A DNA stretch of 64,000 bases from a virus (IMGVR_UViG_3300044640_002737:62001-126000), one strand, 5' to 3'. Shown: positions 1 through 8,106, counted from the first letter of the stretch. The notes: generated by a model not told the origin, from the letters alone. Made by a program: numbers and translations.

Positions 1-315
1 TTTACTATCCTATTATTAGTTTTATTGTTTGAATATTATTCAGTGAGATCAACGAGGATCAAGTTATTGGATGTCTGTCTTGTTGACGAGATATTACTTA
101 CTGATGATTTCGCAGTAAATGGAAAAAGCAAAGAATTTCCGGACGATCCTGTATATGTAACTGAAGCAGATCGGGAATATATTTTTTCTGATGCTGTTTA
201 TCAGGTTTCTCCTCCAGGTATTAAGGAAACACTAAAAAGCCATCGAATTTCTATATTAAATACGATGGCCTCTTTTATAATCTTTTATATACTATTGCAT
301 AATTACATAGCGTAA
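1..315 (+). CDS. C-terminal part of an unrecognised protein, open at the left edge
   Basis: The plus frame is open from base 1 to a TAA at 313-315, so the true start may lie outside the window; a TTG at 25 is the first possible internal start. The visible part begins hydrophobic, followed by a mixed, acidic soluble stretch that reads like real protein. The last 25 codons run through the terminator hairpin of the convergent operon and the stop overlaps the end of the opposing gene, which lowers confidence. No family recognised. Confidence 0.45.
   Translation, partial: FTILLLVLLFEYYSVRSTRIKLLDVCLVDEILLTDDFAVNGKSKEFPDDPVYVTEADREYIFSDAVYQVSPPGIKETLKSHRISILNTMASFIIFYILLHNYIA
233..270 (-). terminator. 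Rho-independent terminator of the 2866-303 operon
   Basis: Arms GCCATCG (239-245) and CGATGGC (263-269), followed on the minus strand by a run of five T. It lies about 33 bases past the stop of the last gene of the operon. Confidence 0.7.
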
Positions 316-1163
316 TTAGCACCTGACATAATTCCTTTATCTGTTAAGAATGTTCTATAAGCAAGATTAATTCTCTCTGCTGTTAATCCAGTTTCAGCTG
401 CCATCTTATTAACTGCCGCTCTATGAGCTTTAGTGATGTCTCTGAAGATTTCGTTTCTTCTTAGTGAATTAATAAGAGCAAAAACTTTAGATCCAACTTC
501 CAATTGCATTTTCTTTTGAGCTGCTCTTTGAGCTGCTGCTCTAGGTCCTGCTGCAATAGCTTCCTCTCTGTGTTTAGTAGAAACTGTAGGATCCTGAACT
601 GCTTCAGATGCCAAATTAGCTACTTGAGAAACCGGTTTATTTTGGAAAAATTCGTATGCTCTAAGTAATTTAGGGTAGATTGTCTCAGAAGAAGTTTCAC
701 CAGTACCATTAATTAGATTAACAAATTTGTTAACTGTACGTCCAACTGTTCTGATTGAATCAAGTCCAATGGCATCACCAAGAGCTGCAGTACTAACTTT
801 AAATGCTCTGCTGTCATCATCATATTCACCGAACTGATCGATACCATCAACCATTACCAAATATTTACCTGGATCATTTTCCTGAGCTTTTCCTAATGCC
901 CTTAGGTAAAGTGCTGCTAATTGTGGTTTAGTTAGAATTTGAAAATCCCTAGCAAGTGCTGCTTTTTCTCCACTTCCTAATTCTTCGTCATCCAGCCAAT
1001 CCATATCCTCGTCATCTTCTGATAAGTCATAAGTCATAGTGTCTTCATCGATATTAAAATCACCATCAGCATGGTTAGCCATCATATCATCATAAGCTTC
1101 ATTTATAATGTCGCTAGTTTCAGAGACATAAGCTTCGAATAATTTAATGTGTTTATTGTTCAT
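303..1163 (-). CDS. Capsid-targeted virion-type protein, function unknown
   Basis: 286 residues. The N-terminus has the leader shared by about twenty proteins here (HIKLFEAYVSE) and offers [ILV]-x-E sites (LFE, VSE) like those cut by T4-type prohead proteases. Residues 30-65 are very acidic; the C-terminal half is alanine-rich and probably helical. It has its own late-type box just upstream and is also the last gene of a five-gene operon. The body matches no family I know. A packaged head protein is inferred from leader and context only. Confidence 0.85.
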   Translation of the reverse strand: MNNKHIKLFEAYVSETSDIINEAYDDMMANHADGDFNIDEDTMTYDLSEDDEDMDWLDDEELGSGEKAALARDFQILTKPQLAALYLRALGKAQENDPGKYLVMVDGIDQFGEYDDDSRAFKVSTAALGDAIGLDSIRTVGRTVNKFVNLINGTGETSSETIYPKLLRAYEFFQNKPVSQVANLASEAVQDPTVSTKHREEAIAAGPRAAAQRAAQKKMQLEVGSKVFALINSLRRNEIFRDITKAHRAAVNKMAAETGLTAERINLAYRTFLTDKGIMSGANYAM

Positions 1164-1182
1164 ATTTTTTTATATTTTTATA

Positions 1183-1194
1183 ATCTATATATTC
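1183..1194 (-). promoter_or_regulatory. Late-type promoter box
   Basis: GAATATATAGAT on the minus strand, directly after the stop of the preceding gene and about 20 bases before the 1163 start codon. Confidence 0.6.
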
Positions 1195-1842
1195 TTAATC
1201 CAGAGATAATTCTCCCCCTTTTGCTCCACCAGCAAGAAGTTCTTTAGCTTTAGCAGCATCTATTAACTGTCCGCTTGTTATCATCTTCATTTTCTCTATG
1301 TCCTCCGGCTTATAGAATCTCTTCATCATAGGAAGACCAATATTTAGAAGATATGTCCCTGTCTTTTTAATACCACCTGGTGTAACACCTGTTCTTTTAA
1401 GAAGATCTACAAACTTCATAACGATCTCATCCATATCAGCAGCAGTAACTTCCCATTCACCTTCTGCCGAAGGATCGTGATCTTTTGTAGTTTCATCCAG
1501 CCATTTAGATATAGCTTTAGGATCCATTTTACCTTTAGCAGGATCGAAATAAAATTCAGCAAGTGCTTGTAGTGTGAGATCTTTGTTACATGTTTTACCA
1601 ACATTTCCTGGTTTACCCCCTCCAAACTTGATGCATGCTTTTTGAAAGATCTTTTTATAAGGCTCCATTATTGAAGCTTCGTCGTTTATGTCACCATCCA
1701 TCATCGTAACGATCTGTGGTGCTATACTTAGCGAGAATGGGTTTGCTATTGCTCTAGCAAAAACAGGCATGGTTTTAAATATACCAAGATCTGCCTCATT
1801 TAATTCAGAGTTAAATTCTGAATAGCTCTTTATCTTATCCAT
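1195..1842 (-). CDS. Capsid-targeted virion-type protein, function unknown
   Basis: 215 residues. Starts MDKIKSYSEF and has an LNE cleavage-type site at about residue 16, followed by AD. The body is mostly helical with hydrophobic patches and no recognised domain. The ATG overlaps the stop of the upstream gene, so translation is probably coupled. Second-last gene of the left-end late operon. Confidence 0.85.
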   Translation of the reverse strand: MDKIKSYSEFNSELNEADLGIFKTMPVFARAIANPFSLSIAPQIVTMMDGDINDEASIMEPYKKIFQKACIKFGGGKPGNVGKTCNKDLTLQALAEFYFDPAKGKMDPKAISKWLDETTKDHDPSAEGEWEVTAADMDEIVMKFVDLLKRTGVTPGGIKKTGTYLLNIGLPMMKRFYKPEDIEKMKMITSGQLIDAAKAKELLAGGAKGGELSLD

Positions 1843-2441
1843 TATAATTGATTTTTAATTTGCGAATAACTTTTGAGTGATCTAATTTGATCCTCAGTAA
1901 ATCCAAGATTTGATATTATATCATTGTATCTTGCACCATCATTTTCATATCTAAATAGAAGCTCGGGTGAATTTTTAATAGATTTGATTATGTAAGTGTT
2001 GTCATTATTGTTACCATTTCGGTCTCTTGACATTATCACATCAGCATTACTGAAGTACTTTCTAAGCAGCTGTGATGCCATTACAGGATTTGTCAAACTT
2101 ATTGAGTCATAGAATGCCTCATTTGAAACTGGTTCAAGTCCATGCCAGAACATTGATTCGTAGCTAGAAGGTTCAGCTGTATTATAAACCTCATCATCAA
2201 CATCTTCAATGTCCTTTATTGCATCACTGATGTCCTCTGGTTCCATCCCATGTAGATCCTCTAGAACTTGAAATGCAAATTCCTGAAATGTGTATGCGCT
2301 TCCAACAACAAGATATGATGAAATAGCATCACCCTGATCATAGCTAGCAATAGTACTTAGTGCAAATCCAAGAAGCTTTCTTTCACTCTTAACTGGTGGC
2401 TTGTCATCTTCGAATAGATTATATGGTGCTAGGTTTTTCAT
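1842..2441 (-). CDS. Capsid-targeted virion-type protein, function unknown
   Basis: 199 residues beginning MKNLAPYNLFEDD, a variant of the shared leader with an LFE site. The body is acidic with no recognised fold. An AGGGAT sequence lies before the ATG. It sits 11 bases after the upstream gene and overlaps the next one, so it is in the same operon. Confidence 0.85.
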   Translation of the reverse strand: MKNLAPYNLFEDDKPPVKSERKLLGFALSTIASYDQGDAISSYLVVGSAYTFQEFAFQVLEDLHGMEPEDISDAIKDIEDVDDEVYNTAEPSSYESMFWHGLEPVSNEAFYDSISLTNPVMASQLLRKYFSNADVIMSRDRNGNNNDNTYIIKSIKNSPELLFRYENDGARYNDIISNLGFTEDQIRSLKSYSQIKNQL

Positions 2442-2452
2442 CGTGATCCCTA

Positions 2453-2695
2453 TTATTTTTTAACCTCTTCTAAATGCACATCAACCAAATTCGTGATTAG
2501 ATCAAGCAATCTGTATTTGTCCTCAACGTTTTTAAATTTAGCATCGTTAATAAGCTCATCAATCTCTTTGGAAACTTTTTGAATCTTAGCTCCTGCTTTC
2601 TTATAGTATCTAGCGATCGGCATCATCTTCTGTGATGATTCATCCAGACGGTTATCAAAGTTGGTGTCCGCGTCAAATGGTGTAATGTATTTCAT
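2453..2695 (-). CDS. Small helical virion-type protein
   Basis: 80 residues, charged and almost certainly helical. The N-terminus (MKYITPFDAD, then LDE near residue 18) is a diverged form of the shared leader. It starts 6 bases after the stop of the 54-residue gene upstream. Function unknown; packaging into the head is inferred from the operon. Confidence 0.8.
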   Translation of the reverse strand: MKYITPFDADTNFDNRLDESSQKMMPIARYYKKAGAKIQKVSKEIDELINDAKFKNVEDKYRLLDLITNLVDVHLEEVKK

Positions 2696-2701
2696 AATAT
2701 C

Positions 2702-2866
2702 CTATTTCTGTTTTTGGTTCTGTGTTTTCTTGTCATCAACATCAACACAATTGGGCACGGTCTTGCCGTTCTTGATTTTGGTGCCAAGTTGTGTGTAACC
2801 AGGCCAGCATGGATTGCTGTCTCTTTTGGCTTTCTCCGTTATGTATTGGGTGTATGTTAATATCAT
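2702..2866 (-). CDS. 54-residue phage protein with leader and PCWPGY motif
   Basis: Short gene: ATG at 2866, TAG at 2704-2702. The start MILTYTQYITE is a clear capsid-targeting-type leader with an ITE site. It is followed by the motif PCWPGYxQxGTKxKNGK and then VPNC, a tag I know from many phage structural and hypothetical proteins. First gene of the left-end late operon, 4-5 bases after a late-type box. The motif's function is not known to me. Confidence 0.8.
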   Translation of the reverse strand: MILTYTQYITEKAKRDSNPCWPGYTQLGTKIKNGKTVPNCVDVDDKKTQNQKQK

Positions 2867-2869
2867 GCA

Positions 2870-2878
2870 CTATATATC
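2870..2878 (-). promoter_or_regulatory. Late-type promoter box
   Basis: GATATATAG on the minus strand a few bases before the ATG at 2866; it would drive the five-gene operon 2866-303. Confidence 0.65.
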
Positions 2879-3113
2879 ACTCTGTTGATGTTGTTTATAA
2901 CTCTCTCTGCCTCCTTGCTTTCTTCATTCCACCAAGGCTAAAGCGCGGGTTGGGCCCCCTCAGTTTTGGGTCTGCATCCCCCGGGGTCTTTTATTTCACT
3001 GGTCCCCCAGTGGGCCGAGCCCGAATCATGTTGGGGGTTTATGTACGGATTTCAAAGAGGGCCGGCCACCAGAGTAGATAGAGTACCTATAGAGTAGTAG
3101 AGTAAGAGTAGTA
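2879..3113. other. Non-coding gap with a GC-rich island
   Basis: No supported gene. Holds a GC-rich patch with GGGCC-type words (about 2945-3030), unlike the AT-rich surroundings, then a low-complexity stretch with repeated TAGAGTA words (3070-3110). Similar islands occur at 4340-4560 and 32.8-33.1 kb. Confidence 0.5.
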
Positions 3114-3530
3114 TTAGACCTCTTCGTCTCTGCCCCAGTTATAATGCTGTATACGACCATTAATATACTCCTTCCATGTTTTCCTCCATGAACCAGAGAA
3201 GAGTACAGTACAACAGCCCTTACTACTAGCTATACGATGGTAGGAGTCTCTTGGAAATCTTTTGATAAACGAAGTCCTCTCAGAAGCATGCCATTCACCA
3301 GTCTCCTCGTTGTCTAAGATGTGCTCAGTGTAGGAACCCCACAACTTAAATGAGATGGCATTGAATGCATGAGTGTGAAATCTGTCCTGTGCTCCATCTG
3401 ACTTATGGAAGTAGAAGATGATGATGGAGAATAGTGACTTGTGTTCGAAGATCACGAATTGTGATATGGGTTGTGTACCGAATTCAAATCTGTTGAATGC
3501 TAGTAACGAAAATGTCTTTGTCTTGATCAT
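3114..3530 (-). CDS. Cupin-like protein
   Basis: 138 residues. The centre carries RFHTHAFNAISFKLWG and later RDSYHRI, which fit the two conserved boxes of a small cupin (metal-binding His-x-His, then a later His). No second domain. No clear Shine-Dalgarno; the ATG at 3530 is the first one. Biochemical role unknown; cupin fold assigned from motif pattern only. Confidence 0.7.
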   Translation of the reverse strand: MIKTKTFSLLAFNRFEFGTQPISQFVIFEHKSLFSIIIFYFHKSDGAQDRFHTHAFNAISFKLWGSYTEHILDNEETGEWHASERTSFIKRFPRDSYHRIASSKGCCTVLFSGSWRKTWKEYINGRIQHYNWGRDEEV

Positions 3531-3684
3531 GGTAATATAAGGAGTTTTTTATATAGCCCCTTATAAAGGACTTGGACTGGCTTTGATGCTAAGTGTAACA
3601 GATAACTGAGTGACGGAACATCATCTGATCATCCCGTCTCTCAATGTATCTGAGCTTGGTTGTGGTGTTGTAGTAGTGCTGTAC

Positions 3685-4074
3685 TTACTCTGGTGATCCA
3701 GACTCGGTAGGCGTCTCAGTGTCATTGTCGTTGTTCTCTGATGCTGATCTTAGATCCTGAACCATAGCGAACACGATGCCAATTAGAAGCTCCATGTTTC
3801 CTCTGTGTCTCATAGATAGGTGATCAATAGATGCCTGAGCAACTGACACCTCTATCCATCCTCCATTAACGAAGTTGGCTGAGATCTCTATGTCACCGAT
3901 GTTAATATTGTTTTCTATCTGTGCTGTCTCTGTGGGATACTGTTGAAGACCCACTGCATATAAAGCACTCATTGCTGCATACCAAAGATCCCATAGGGCT
4001 CTTGTGATACCCATGTCCTTTAGATCATCATCTGACATAAAAGAGGCTGAAGCTGAATTTGAACTATCCATCAT
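3685..4074 (-). CDS. Unrecognised 129-residue protein
   Basis: Starts MMDSSNSASASF, then a hydrophobic central part and an acidic, Asn/Thr-rich tail. No signal peptide or known motif. It stands alone, with a repeat-rich gap upstream. Codon use is in line with neighbours. Confidence 0.7.
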   Translation of the reverse strand: MMDSSNSASASFMSDDDLKDMGITRALWDLWYAAMSALYAVGLQQYPTETAQIENNINIGDIEISANFVNGGWIEVSVAQASIDHLSMRHRGNMELLIGIVFAMVQDLRSASENNDNDTETPTESGSPE

Positions 4075-4189
4075 GATTTCTGTTTTATTTAATTATCTAA
4101 GTTTGTAGTGGATAGTATGACTAATGTTTCGATGTTGTGTTAGAGACGGAAGAGTACTTGGATAGTCTTTGACATGTCTTTGATTGTTA

Positions 4190-4296
4190 TGTCTTATTAC
4201 CTATACATTATGACTTATCCATTATGACTTATCCATTATGTATTATGACTTATGACTTATTACCTATACATTATGACTTATCTATTATGACTTATT
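4190..4296. repeat. Short AT-rich tandem repeats
   Basis: Six near-copies of ATTATGACTTAT, interspersed with CCATT and ACCTATAC variants. Non-coding. Confidence 0.85.
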
Positions 4297-4815
4297 GTTC
4301 CAACCATAATATGCAAAGTGTATTGTCAATATTTTGCTAAGCGTTTCCACCCCGGTGCATATGCCTATATACGAGGCCCCTCAACTTAGATCCCCTATAA
4401 GGGTCCCCTAAATTAGCCTTTTAGCCCCCTCACCAAAATAAGGGTCCCCTAACTGAGCGTTCTGGGCCCAAATAGGTTGCCTATATACGAGGGGGGTTCA
4501 TAGCCCCCTAAAAAGGACCCTGTTTTTACCCCCCTCCAATATACCCAAGGGGGGTGTAAAAAGCTCAATCCAAAAATTATACGAGGCTAAGGGGTTTCCA
4601 CCTCGGATTCCAAGAAGCATGCAGATATTGGAAATTGGATGTAGATTGGAGATTACACCGTGGGTTGGGAAATAGTGGATAAGTTGGGTTTGCCTTGGAT
4701 TAGCTGGATTACACCGTGGGTTGGGAAAGATGCATGTTTCTCCATTTGGGATTAAGCATACCAGGATCACCGTTGGCATCTTAACCCAACATGCTTATTT
4801 TAATGCTGACATAAT
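4297..4815. other. Non-coding GC-rich island with direct repeats
   Basis: No supported gene. GCCTATATACGAGG occurs at 4363-4376 and 4479-4492, and ATAAGGGTCCCCTAA at about 4397-4411 and 4438-4452. Many runs of C or G and GGGCCC words stand out against the AT-rich genome. A role as origin, packaging or recombination site is possible but unproven. Confidence 0.5.
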
Positions 4816-4820
4816 CCCAC

Positions 4821-4837
4821 CACCGTTGCCAACGGTG
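4821..4837. repeat. CACCGTT hairpin, intergenic cassette copy 1
   Basis: Perfect 7-bp stem CACCGTT/AACGGTG with loop GCC. Together with the adjoining 40 bases up to the terminator it is nearly identical to the region at 8066-8107. Confidence 0.85.
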
Positions 4838-4871
4838 TTTAGTAGAGTAGCTTTAGGAATTCTTGGTCCAC

Positions 4872-4895
4872 AAAAAAAGAGACCGAAGTCTCTTT
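4872..4895 (-). terminator. Terminator of the 5373-4900 operon
   Basis: Stem AGAGAC/GTCTCT followed by seven T on the minus strand. Confidence 0.85.
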
Positions 4896-4899
4896 TGTT

Positions 4900-5094
4900 C
4901 TATTGTATGGGTTGATACTCAGGATCTATTTCCTTTTGTCTTCCAATGAAGTACCTTAGCTTTTCTTGGATTGATTCCAGTTGGTGTATCGAGGGGGTTT
5001 CCTTAGCAACCTCTTCATCCATCTTAGAGATCCAATACTTGATCTTAGGAATGTATCCATCAGGGTATTTATTAACTGAGCGTTCTCTGTTCAT
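4900..5094 (-). CDS. Small charged protein, unknown
   Basis: 64 residues, Lys/Glu-rich, probably helical in its second half. Three bases after the membrane-protein gene 5098-5373 and directly before a strong terminator, so a two-gene operon. Confidence 0.7.
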   Translation of the reverse strand: MNRERSVNKYPDGYIPKIKYWISKMDEEVAKETPSIHQLESIQEKLRYFIGRQKEIDPEYQPIQ

Positions 5095-5097
5095 GGT

Positions 5098-5373
5098 TTA
5101 TGGTTTTAATAAATCACTTAGATCGTTATCGTCTTCTTCTTCCTCTACTATCACGCCTTTTAGGAAAGCCTTAGTTAATCCTTGTACTATGGTTGCCCAT
5201 ATAAGACCTGCGAAGGCAAGAAGAAACTTTTGATAGCCATCACCAAATGCTGAATAGATGTTTGGATCCTTACCTACATGTACTGGCTCTATAAAGAATA
5301 GAGGTGATAAAGGTAATAAGAATATTACTATGGCTACTAGTAATACGATTGATGTTCTTTTAATGCTTTTCAT
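5098..5373 (-). CDS. Small membrane protein
   Basis: 91 residues with two hydrophobic segments (about 8-28 and 50-68) and a strongly acidic C-terminal tail (EEEEDD). First gene after the early-type promoter at 5400-5434. Function unknown. Confidence 0.8.
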   Translation of the reverse strand: MKSIKRTSIVLLVAIVIFLLPLSPLFFIEPVHVGKDPNIYSAFGDGYQKFLLAFAGLIWATIVQGLTKAFLKGVIVEEEEDDNDLSDLLKP

Positions 5374-5399
5374 AATGATTTTGTTTGTTTGATTACTTA

Positions 5400-5434
5400 G
5401 CTAATATAAGACAACCTAACTAGATAAAAAAATA
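5400..5434 (-). promoter_or_regulatory. Early-type promoter
   Basis: TTTTTTTATC, spacer, then a TATATTAG variant of the -7 box; drives 5373-4900. Confidence 0.65.
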
Positions 5435-5461
5435 TTTGGGCCGGAAATTTTTAAATAATTA

Positions 5462-5716
5462 TTATTTCACAACAACTAAATCAAGAAAGTTACCCATACA
5501 TTTACATTCATCAAATCCCAGTCTTGCATCATCCATGATGGCCTCGGTTAAAGCACCATGTCCATATTGGTATTCATTGAGATGATCCCGAAGTTCATGT
5601 GATGTCCATTTCCCATAGTAGTACCAGATATTGTCAATGAAGACGAAGCGGGAAACACCGTTGACGGTTTGCCCTATATCCCAAATGTCTCCGTTCTTGA
5701 TAACTATCTCATTCAT
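5462..5716 (-). CDS. Unrecognised 84-residue protein
   Basis: Mixed beta-type sequence with two Cys near the C-terminus (ECKCMG). Start overlaps the stop of the preceding gene by one base; last of a seven-gene operon from the 6948 promoter. Confidence 0.75.
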   Translation of the reverse strand: MNEIVIKNGDIWDIGQTVNGVSRFVFIDNIWYYYGKWTSHELRDHLNEYQYGHGALTEAIMDDARLGFDECKCMGNFLDLVVVK

Positions 5717-5958
5717 TATACAATGCCCAATCTTTTTTTGATTCTGCCCTCGGTTATTACCAGAGCTTCATTTCGGTCTCGAGCTTCGAATGGTCCAACA
5801 ACAGCATAACAGAAATCACTCTCATTAGCTTCCTTGATGTCTTTGTCATCGAAGAATCTCTTCACATGGTAAATACCGTTGACGTGTCGGTAACCCCACC
5901 AAAGAAGACTACTTATCTTTTCTTCCTTCTTTACTCTTCTTACTCTTTTCTCCTCCAT
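5716..5958 (-). CDS. Basic 80-residue protein, unknown
   Basis: N-terminus is very basic (RVRRVKKEEK), suggesting nucleic-acid contact; the rest is a small alpha/beta-like body. Its start region overlaps the end of the small membrane-protein gene 5909-6055. Confidence 0.75.
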   Translation of the reverse strand: MEEKRVRRVKKEEKISSLLWWGYRHVNGIYHVKRFFDDKDIKEANESDFCYAVVGPFEARDRNEALVITEGRIKKRLGIV

Positions 5959-6055
5959 AATGCCTATGTATGTTGATGTCAGGAAAACCGTTGAATAGCA
6001 ATCCCATTGCTAAGATGACTAATGCTAATCCGCCCAATGCCCAGAATACTTCCAT
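5909..6055 (-). CDS. 48-residue single-pass membrane protein
   Basis: ATG at 6055, TAG at 5911-5909. Residues 3-24 form one transmembrane helix (VFWALGGLALVILAMG); the tail is basic and Lys-rich. The end overlaps the next gene by about 50 bases in another frame. Confidence 0.6.
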   Translation of the reverse strand: MEVFWALGGLALVILAMGLLFNGFPDINIHRHYGGEKSKKSKEGRKDK

Positions 6056-6058
6056 GTG

Positions 6059-6160
6059 TTAGTTTTTAAAAATGTTTACCAATGTAATCACCGTTGCCGA
6101 AAAGGCTAAGCCTACCAGTACCCCAAAGATGAAGTTTTCTGATTTTGTGAATTTTCCCAT
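6059..6160 (-). CDS. 33-residue single-pass membrane peptide
   Basis: ATG at 6160, TAA at 6061-6059. Short polar start, then one membrane helix. It fits exactly between neighbours with 2- and 3-base gaps, which supports it despite its size. Confidence 0.55.
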   Translation of the reverse strand: MGKFTKSENFIFGVLVGLAFSATVITLVNIFKN

Positions 6161-6162
6161 TC

Positions 6163-6429
6163 TTATTTACCTAAATATGTCCTGTTGTAGTATTGTTCAC
6201 CTCCGCCTATCACCTTACCCTCAGCTTGGTCATAAGCCTCGACAAGTTGGTTCTTTTCAGTTTCCAAAAGTTCCTCATCGATTCTTTTGATAACGTTTTC
6301 AAGAGTTAGCTTAACCATCTCCTGACAGGCTAATCTTACCTTAACGTCTTCGATTTCATTTAGAGCCTCGTTTGAGGAGTCAATAGATAGTTGAAGGTCC
6401 TCTCTTAAATCTTGTAATGCTGTTTTCAT
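6163..6429 (-). CDS. Helical 88-residue protein, unknown
   Basis: Almost entirely helical and acidic, with heptad-like spacing, then a Gly-rich C-terminus. Two bases after the next upstream gene in the operon. Confidence 0.75.
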   Translation of the reverse strand: MKTALQDLREDLQLSIDSSNEALNEIEDVKVRLACQEMVKLTLENVIKRIDEELLETEKNQLVEAYDQAEGKVIGGGEQYYNRTYLGK

Positions 6430-6431
6430 AC

Positions 6432-6662
6432 TTATTGCTTTTTGTATTTTGCAATCACCTCATCAAACTTTTTGCCACTTTGCGGAAATGGATTACCTAT
6501 GTTATCGATAGCCCAATTTACCATTTCGTTAGCAATCAACTCAACCTCTTCCTCACTATACATTCTTTTGCTTTGAATTTCCATGCCACTTAAAACTAAT
6601 GAAAGTTTTTGTAACTCGTCCGTTGATAGTCTATCTAATATTTCTTTGATTCCTGATTCCAT
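6432..6662 (-). CDS. Helical 76-residue protein, unknown
   Basis: Two predicted helices joined by a loop with NPFPQSGKKF. Similar short proteins occur in Bacteroidota phages; function unknown. Confidence 0.75.
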   Translation of the reverse strand: MESGIKEILDRLSTDELQKLSLVLSGMEIQSKRMYSEEEVELIANEMVNWAIDNIGNPFPQSGKKFDEVIAKYKKQ

Positions 6663-6675
6663 GATTGGTGATTGG

Positions 6676-6921
6676 TTAATTAATATTTTCTAATGGGTAA
6701 GCGGTAAGGATTGATTCCTTGTCAACCTCTACATCATCTGTGTAAGGAACGTCCTTTGTGTGAGCATCTGATGCTGCTGCTTTCAATGCAGCTTCCACAT
6801 GGAGTTTAGCAAATTCAATCATCATTGCATAAACATTCTGATAATTTGCTTCAGCTAATGTTTCTTTAAAATCATCTTCTTGGTTCCATGCAAACTCTGC
6901 TGCTGTTGGTATTTGTCCCAT
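6676..6921 (-). CDS. Conserved small Bacteroidota-phage protein
   Basis: 81 residues; the pattern IPTAAEF, then MIEFAKLHVEAALKAA, is one I associate with a small family common in Bacteroidota phages and prophages, of unknown function. First gene after the promoter at 6948-6983. Confidence 0.8.
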   Translation of the reverse strand: MGQIPTAAEFAWNQEDDFKETLAEANYQNVYAMMIEFAKLHVEAALKAAASDAHTKDVPYTDDVEVDKESILTAYPLENIN

Positions 6922-6947
6922 ACTATGTTTGTTTGATTATTACATTG

Positions 6948-6983
6948 CAAATATATGACTAACTACTCGGATAAAAAAATAAT
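6948..6983 (-). promoter_or_regulatory. Early-type promoter
   Basis: TTTTTTTATC and TATATTTG boxes; drives 6921-5462. Confidence 0.75.
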
Positions 6984-7127
6984 CTGATAATTATTTTTAA
7001 AAAGCCACCCAACCCCTCACGTCCTTTTACTCTTGGGGTTAAAGGTCTTGCGGACCACCATTGCGGGTTAATCATACTAGGAAGACGCTCAGTACATTAA
7101 CCTTGCTCCTCTCTGAGGTGGCTTTAG

Positions 7128-7225
7128 TAGTCAGGACAGGACTCGAACCTGCATATCTGGTACCCATTTTTACCGTTAGGTGTTTAAACCCACTGACCAG
7201 CGCTCTACCATTCCGCCACCTGACT
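7128..7225 (-). tRNA. tRNA-like gene with oversized anticodon loop
   Basis: Acceptor arms AGTCAGG/CCTGACT, D-loop GGTA, T arm GCAGG-TTCGAGT-CCTGT and a 4-base variable loop are all present. The anticodon stem CTGGT/ACCAG encloses 34 bases instead of 7, so about 27 extra bases. Anticodon cannot be assigned. Confidence 0.65.
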
Positions 7226-7230
7226 ATTTA

Positions 7231-7244
7231 CTTGTCTTTCCAAG
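7231..7244 (-). other. Leader hairpin before tRNA-like gene
   Basis: CTTG/CAAG stem with GAAAGA loop (minus strand), a few bases 5' of the tRNA-like gene. The equivalent at 51461-51474 has a different but equally paired stem (GATG/CATC). Confidence 0.5.
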
Positions 7245-7329
7245 TTGTCAAACAATTGTTAAAGCTAATTTAATAACCCAGCATTAATCTGTTAATAACC
7301 TCTACTCTGCATTGTTATGTCAGCAATCG

Positions 7330-7403
7330 ATGTTGTGACAGGAATCGAACCTGCTTACGGCAACTCCTATTACGGACCCGCTCTACCAATGAGCTACACA
7401 ACA
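7330..7403 (-). tRNA. tRNA-like gene, anticodon unclear
   Basis: 74 bases, normal tRNA length. Acceptor TGTTGTG/CACAACA, D arm GCTC/GAGC with ATTGGTA loop, T arm GCAGG-TTCGATT-CCTGT. The 24 bases between D and T arms do not form a standard anticodon arm; the nearest helix is TCC-GTAATA-GGA. Confidence 0.65.
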
Positions 7404-7458
7404 AACTTAACTTCATCTATCCAGTACTTGCGACTCTTATGATACCTCGTTAATTTAG

Positions 7459-7666
7459 CCAGCTAGGAAGGAATCGAACCCACAACGATATTTCATACTT
7501 GCATATTTTCTTATCATGTCTGAACAACACATTTCGTCCATATACTTTTTTACTATATCCATCTAACACCTACATAATATCAAAATACTTAATAGATTAC
7601 TCCAACGACCTGTTCAGATAACCTTTCAGTTATAATCGTTTATTTTGACTATGCTGTTACTAGCCG
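7459..7666 (-). tRNA. tRNA-like gene with about 130-base insertion
   Basis: 5' CGGCTAG pairs with 3' CTAGCTG as an acceptor stem, and the 3' part has a T arm (GTGGG-TTCGATT-CCTTC). Total length is 208 bases. An internal 8-bp helix TCTGAACA/TGTTCAGA closes much of the insert. Directly follows an early-type promoter. Weaker than the others: no clear D arm. Confidence 0.4.
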
Positions 7667-7687
7667 TTTTTATTTAATTATTATGTT

Positions 7688-7723
7688 GCAAATATAAGAC
7701 AATGTATCGGGATAAAAAAATAA
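7688..7723 (-). promoter_or_regulatory. Early-type promoter for the tRNA-like cluster
   Basis: TTTTTTTATC and TATATTTG boxes about 25 bases before the 5' end of the 7666 tRNA-like gene. Confidence 0.75.
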
Positions 7724-7731
7724 TGTGATGA

Positions 7732-7992
7732 TTACTTTCTTTGAGCTTTTCTTCTTGCTCTTCTACTCTCTCTTCCCGTTGGATAATTTCCATGAAGACT
7801 AGGTGAAAACACCTCGGGTGCTGTTATTGTCATGGTTGGGAGGTTATCAAAGTCATTCATTGTTAATCCTTGTTCCAAAGCTTCCTCTGGTGTATACAAC
7901 ACAATATCACCGCCGTGTTCTTCCCTCATCTTTTGTAAGAGTAAAGGTGATATTGATTTGTCTCCTCCAACTATTAATACTTTCTTTGACAT
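7732..7992 (-). CDS. Unrecognised 86-residue protein
   Basis: Starts MSKKVLIVGGD, a beta strand and Gly turn like a Rossmann-type beginning, and ends with a very basic tail (RESRRARRKAQRK). The ATG at 7992 is chosen because an upstream ATG lies inside the promoter. Single-gene unit. Confidence 0.75.
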   Translation of the reverse strand: MSKKVLIVGGDKSISPLLLQKMREEHGGDIVLYTPEEALEQGLTMNDFDNLPTMTITAPEVFSPSLHGNYPTGRESRRARRKAQRK

Positions 7993-8011
7993 CTCTAATG
8001 AATTTTGATAT

Positions 8012-8049
8012 GACAAATATAAGATAATACTTCGGGATAAAAAAATAAT
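8012..8049 (-). promoter_or_regulatory. Early-type promoter
   Basis: TTTTTTTATC and TATATTTG boxes; drives 7992-7732. Confidence 0.75.
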
Positions 8050-8106
8050 ATGCTAAGTATTTGGTCGACGGTGTTTAGTGTAGTAGCTTTAGGAATTCTT
8101 GGTCCA

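Noticed and set aside
2791-3081. Plus-strand frame of 96 codons over the GC-rich island
   Set aside because: It runs through a real 54-codon minus-strand gene and a low-complexity stretch, has Cys-rich nonsense-like composition and no ribosome-binding site.
4498-4915. Frames of 93 and 64 codons over the GC-rich island
   Set aside because: They cross direct repeats, the CACCGTT hairpin and a terminator; composition is not protein-like.
7459-7666. tmRNA
   Set aside because: The T arm and acceptor are present, but the element is about 208 bases and lacks the usual tmRNA 5' sequence and a tag frame.
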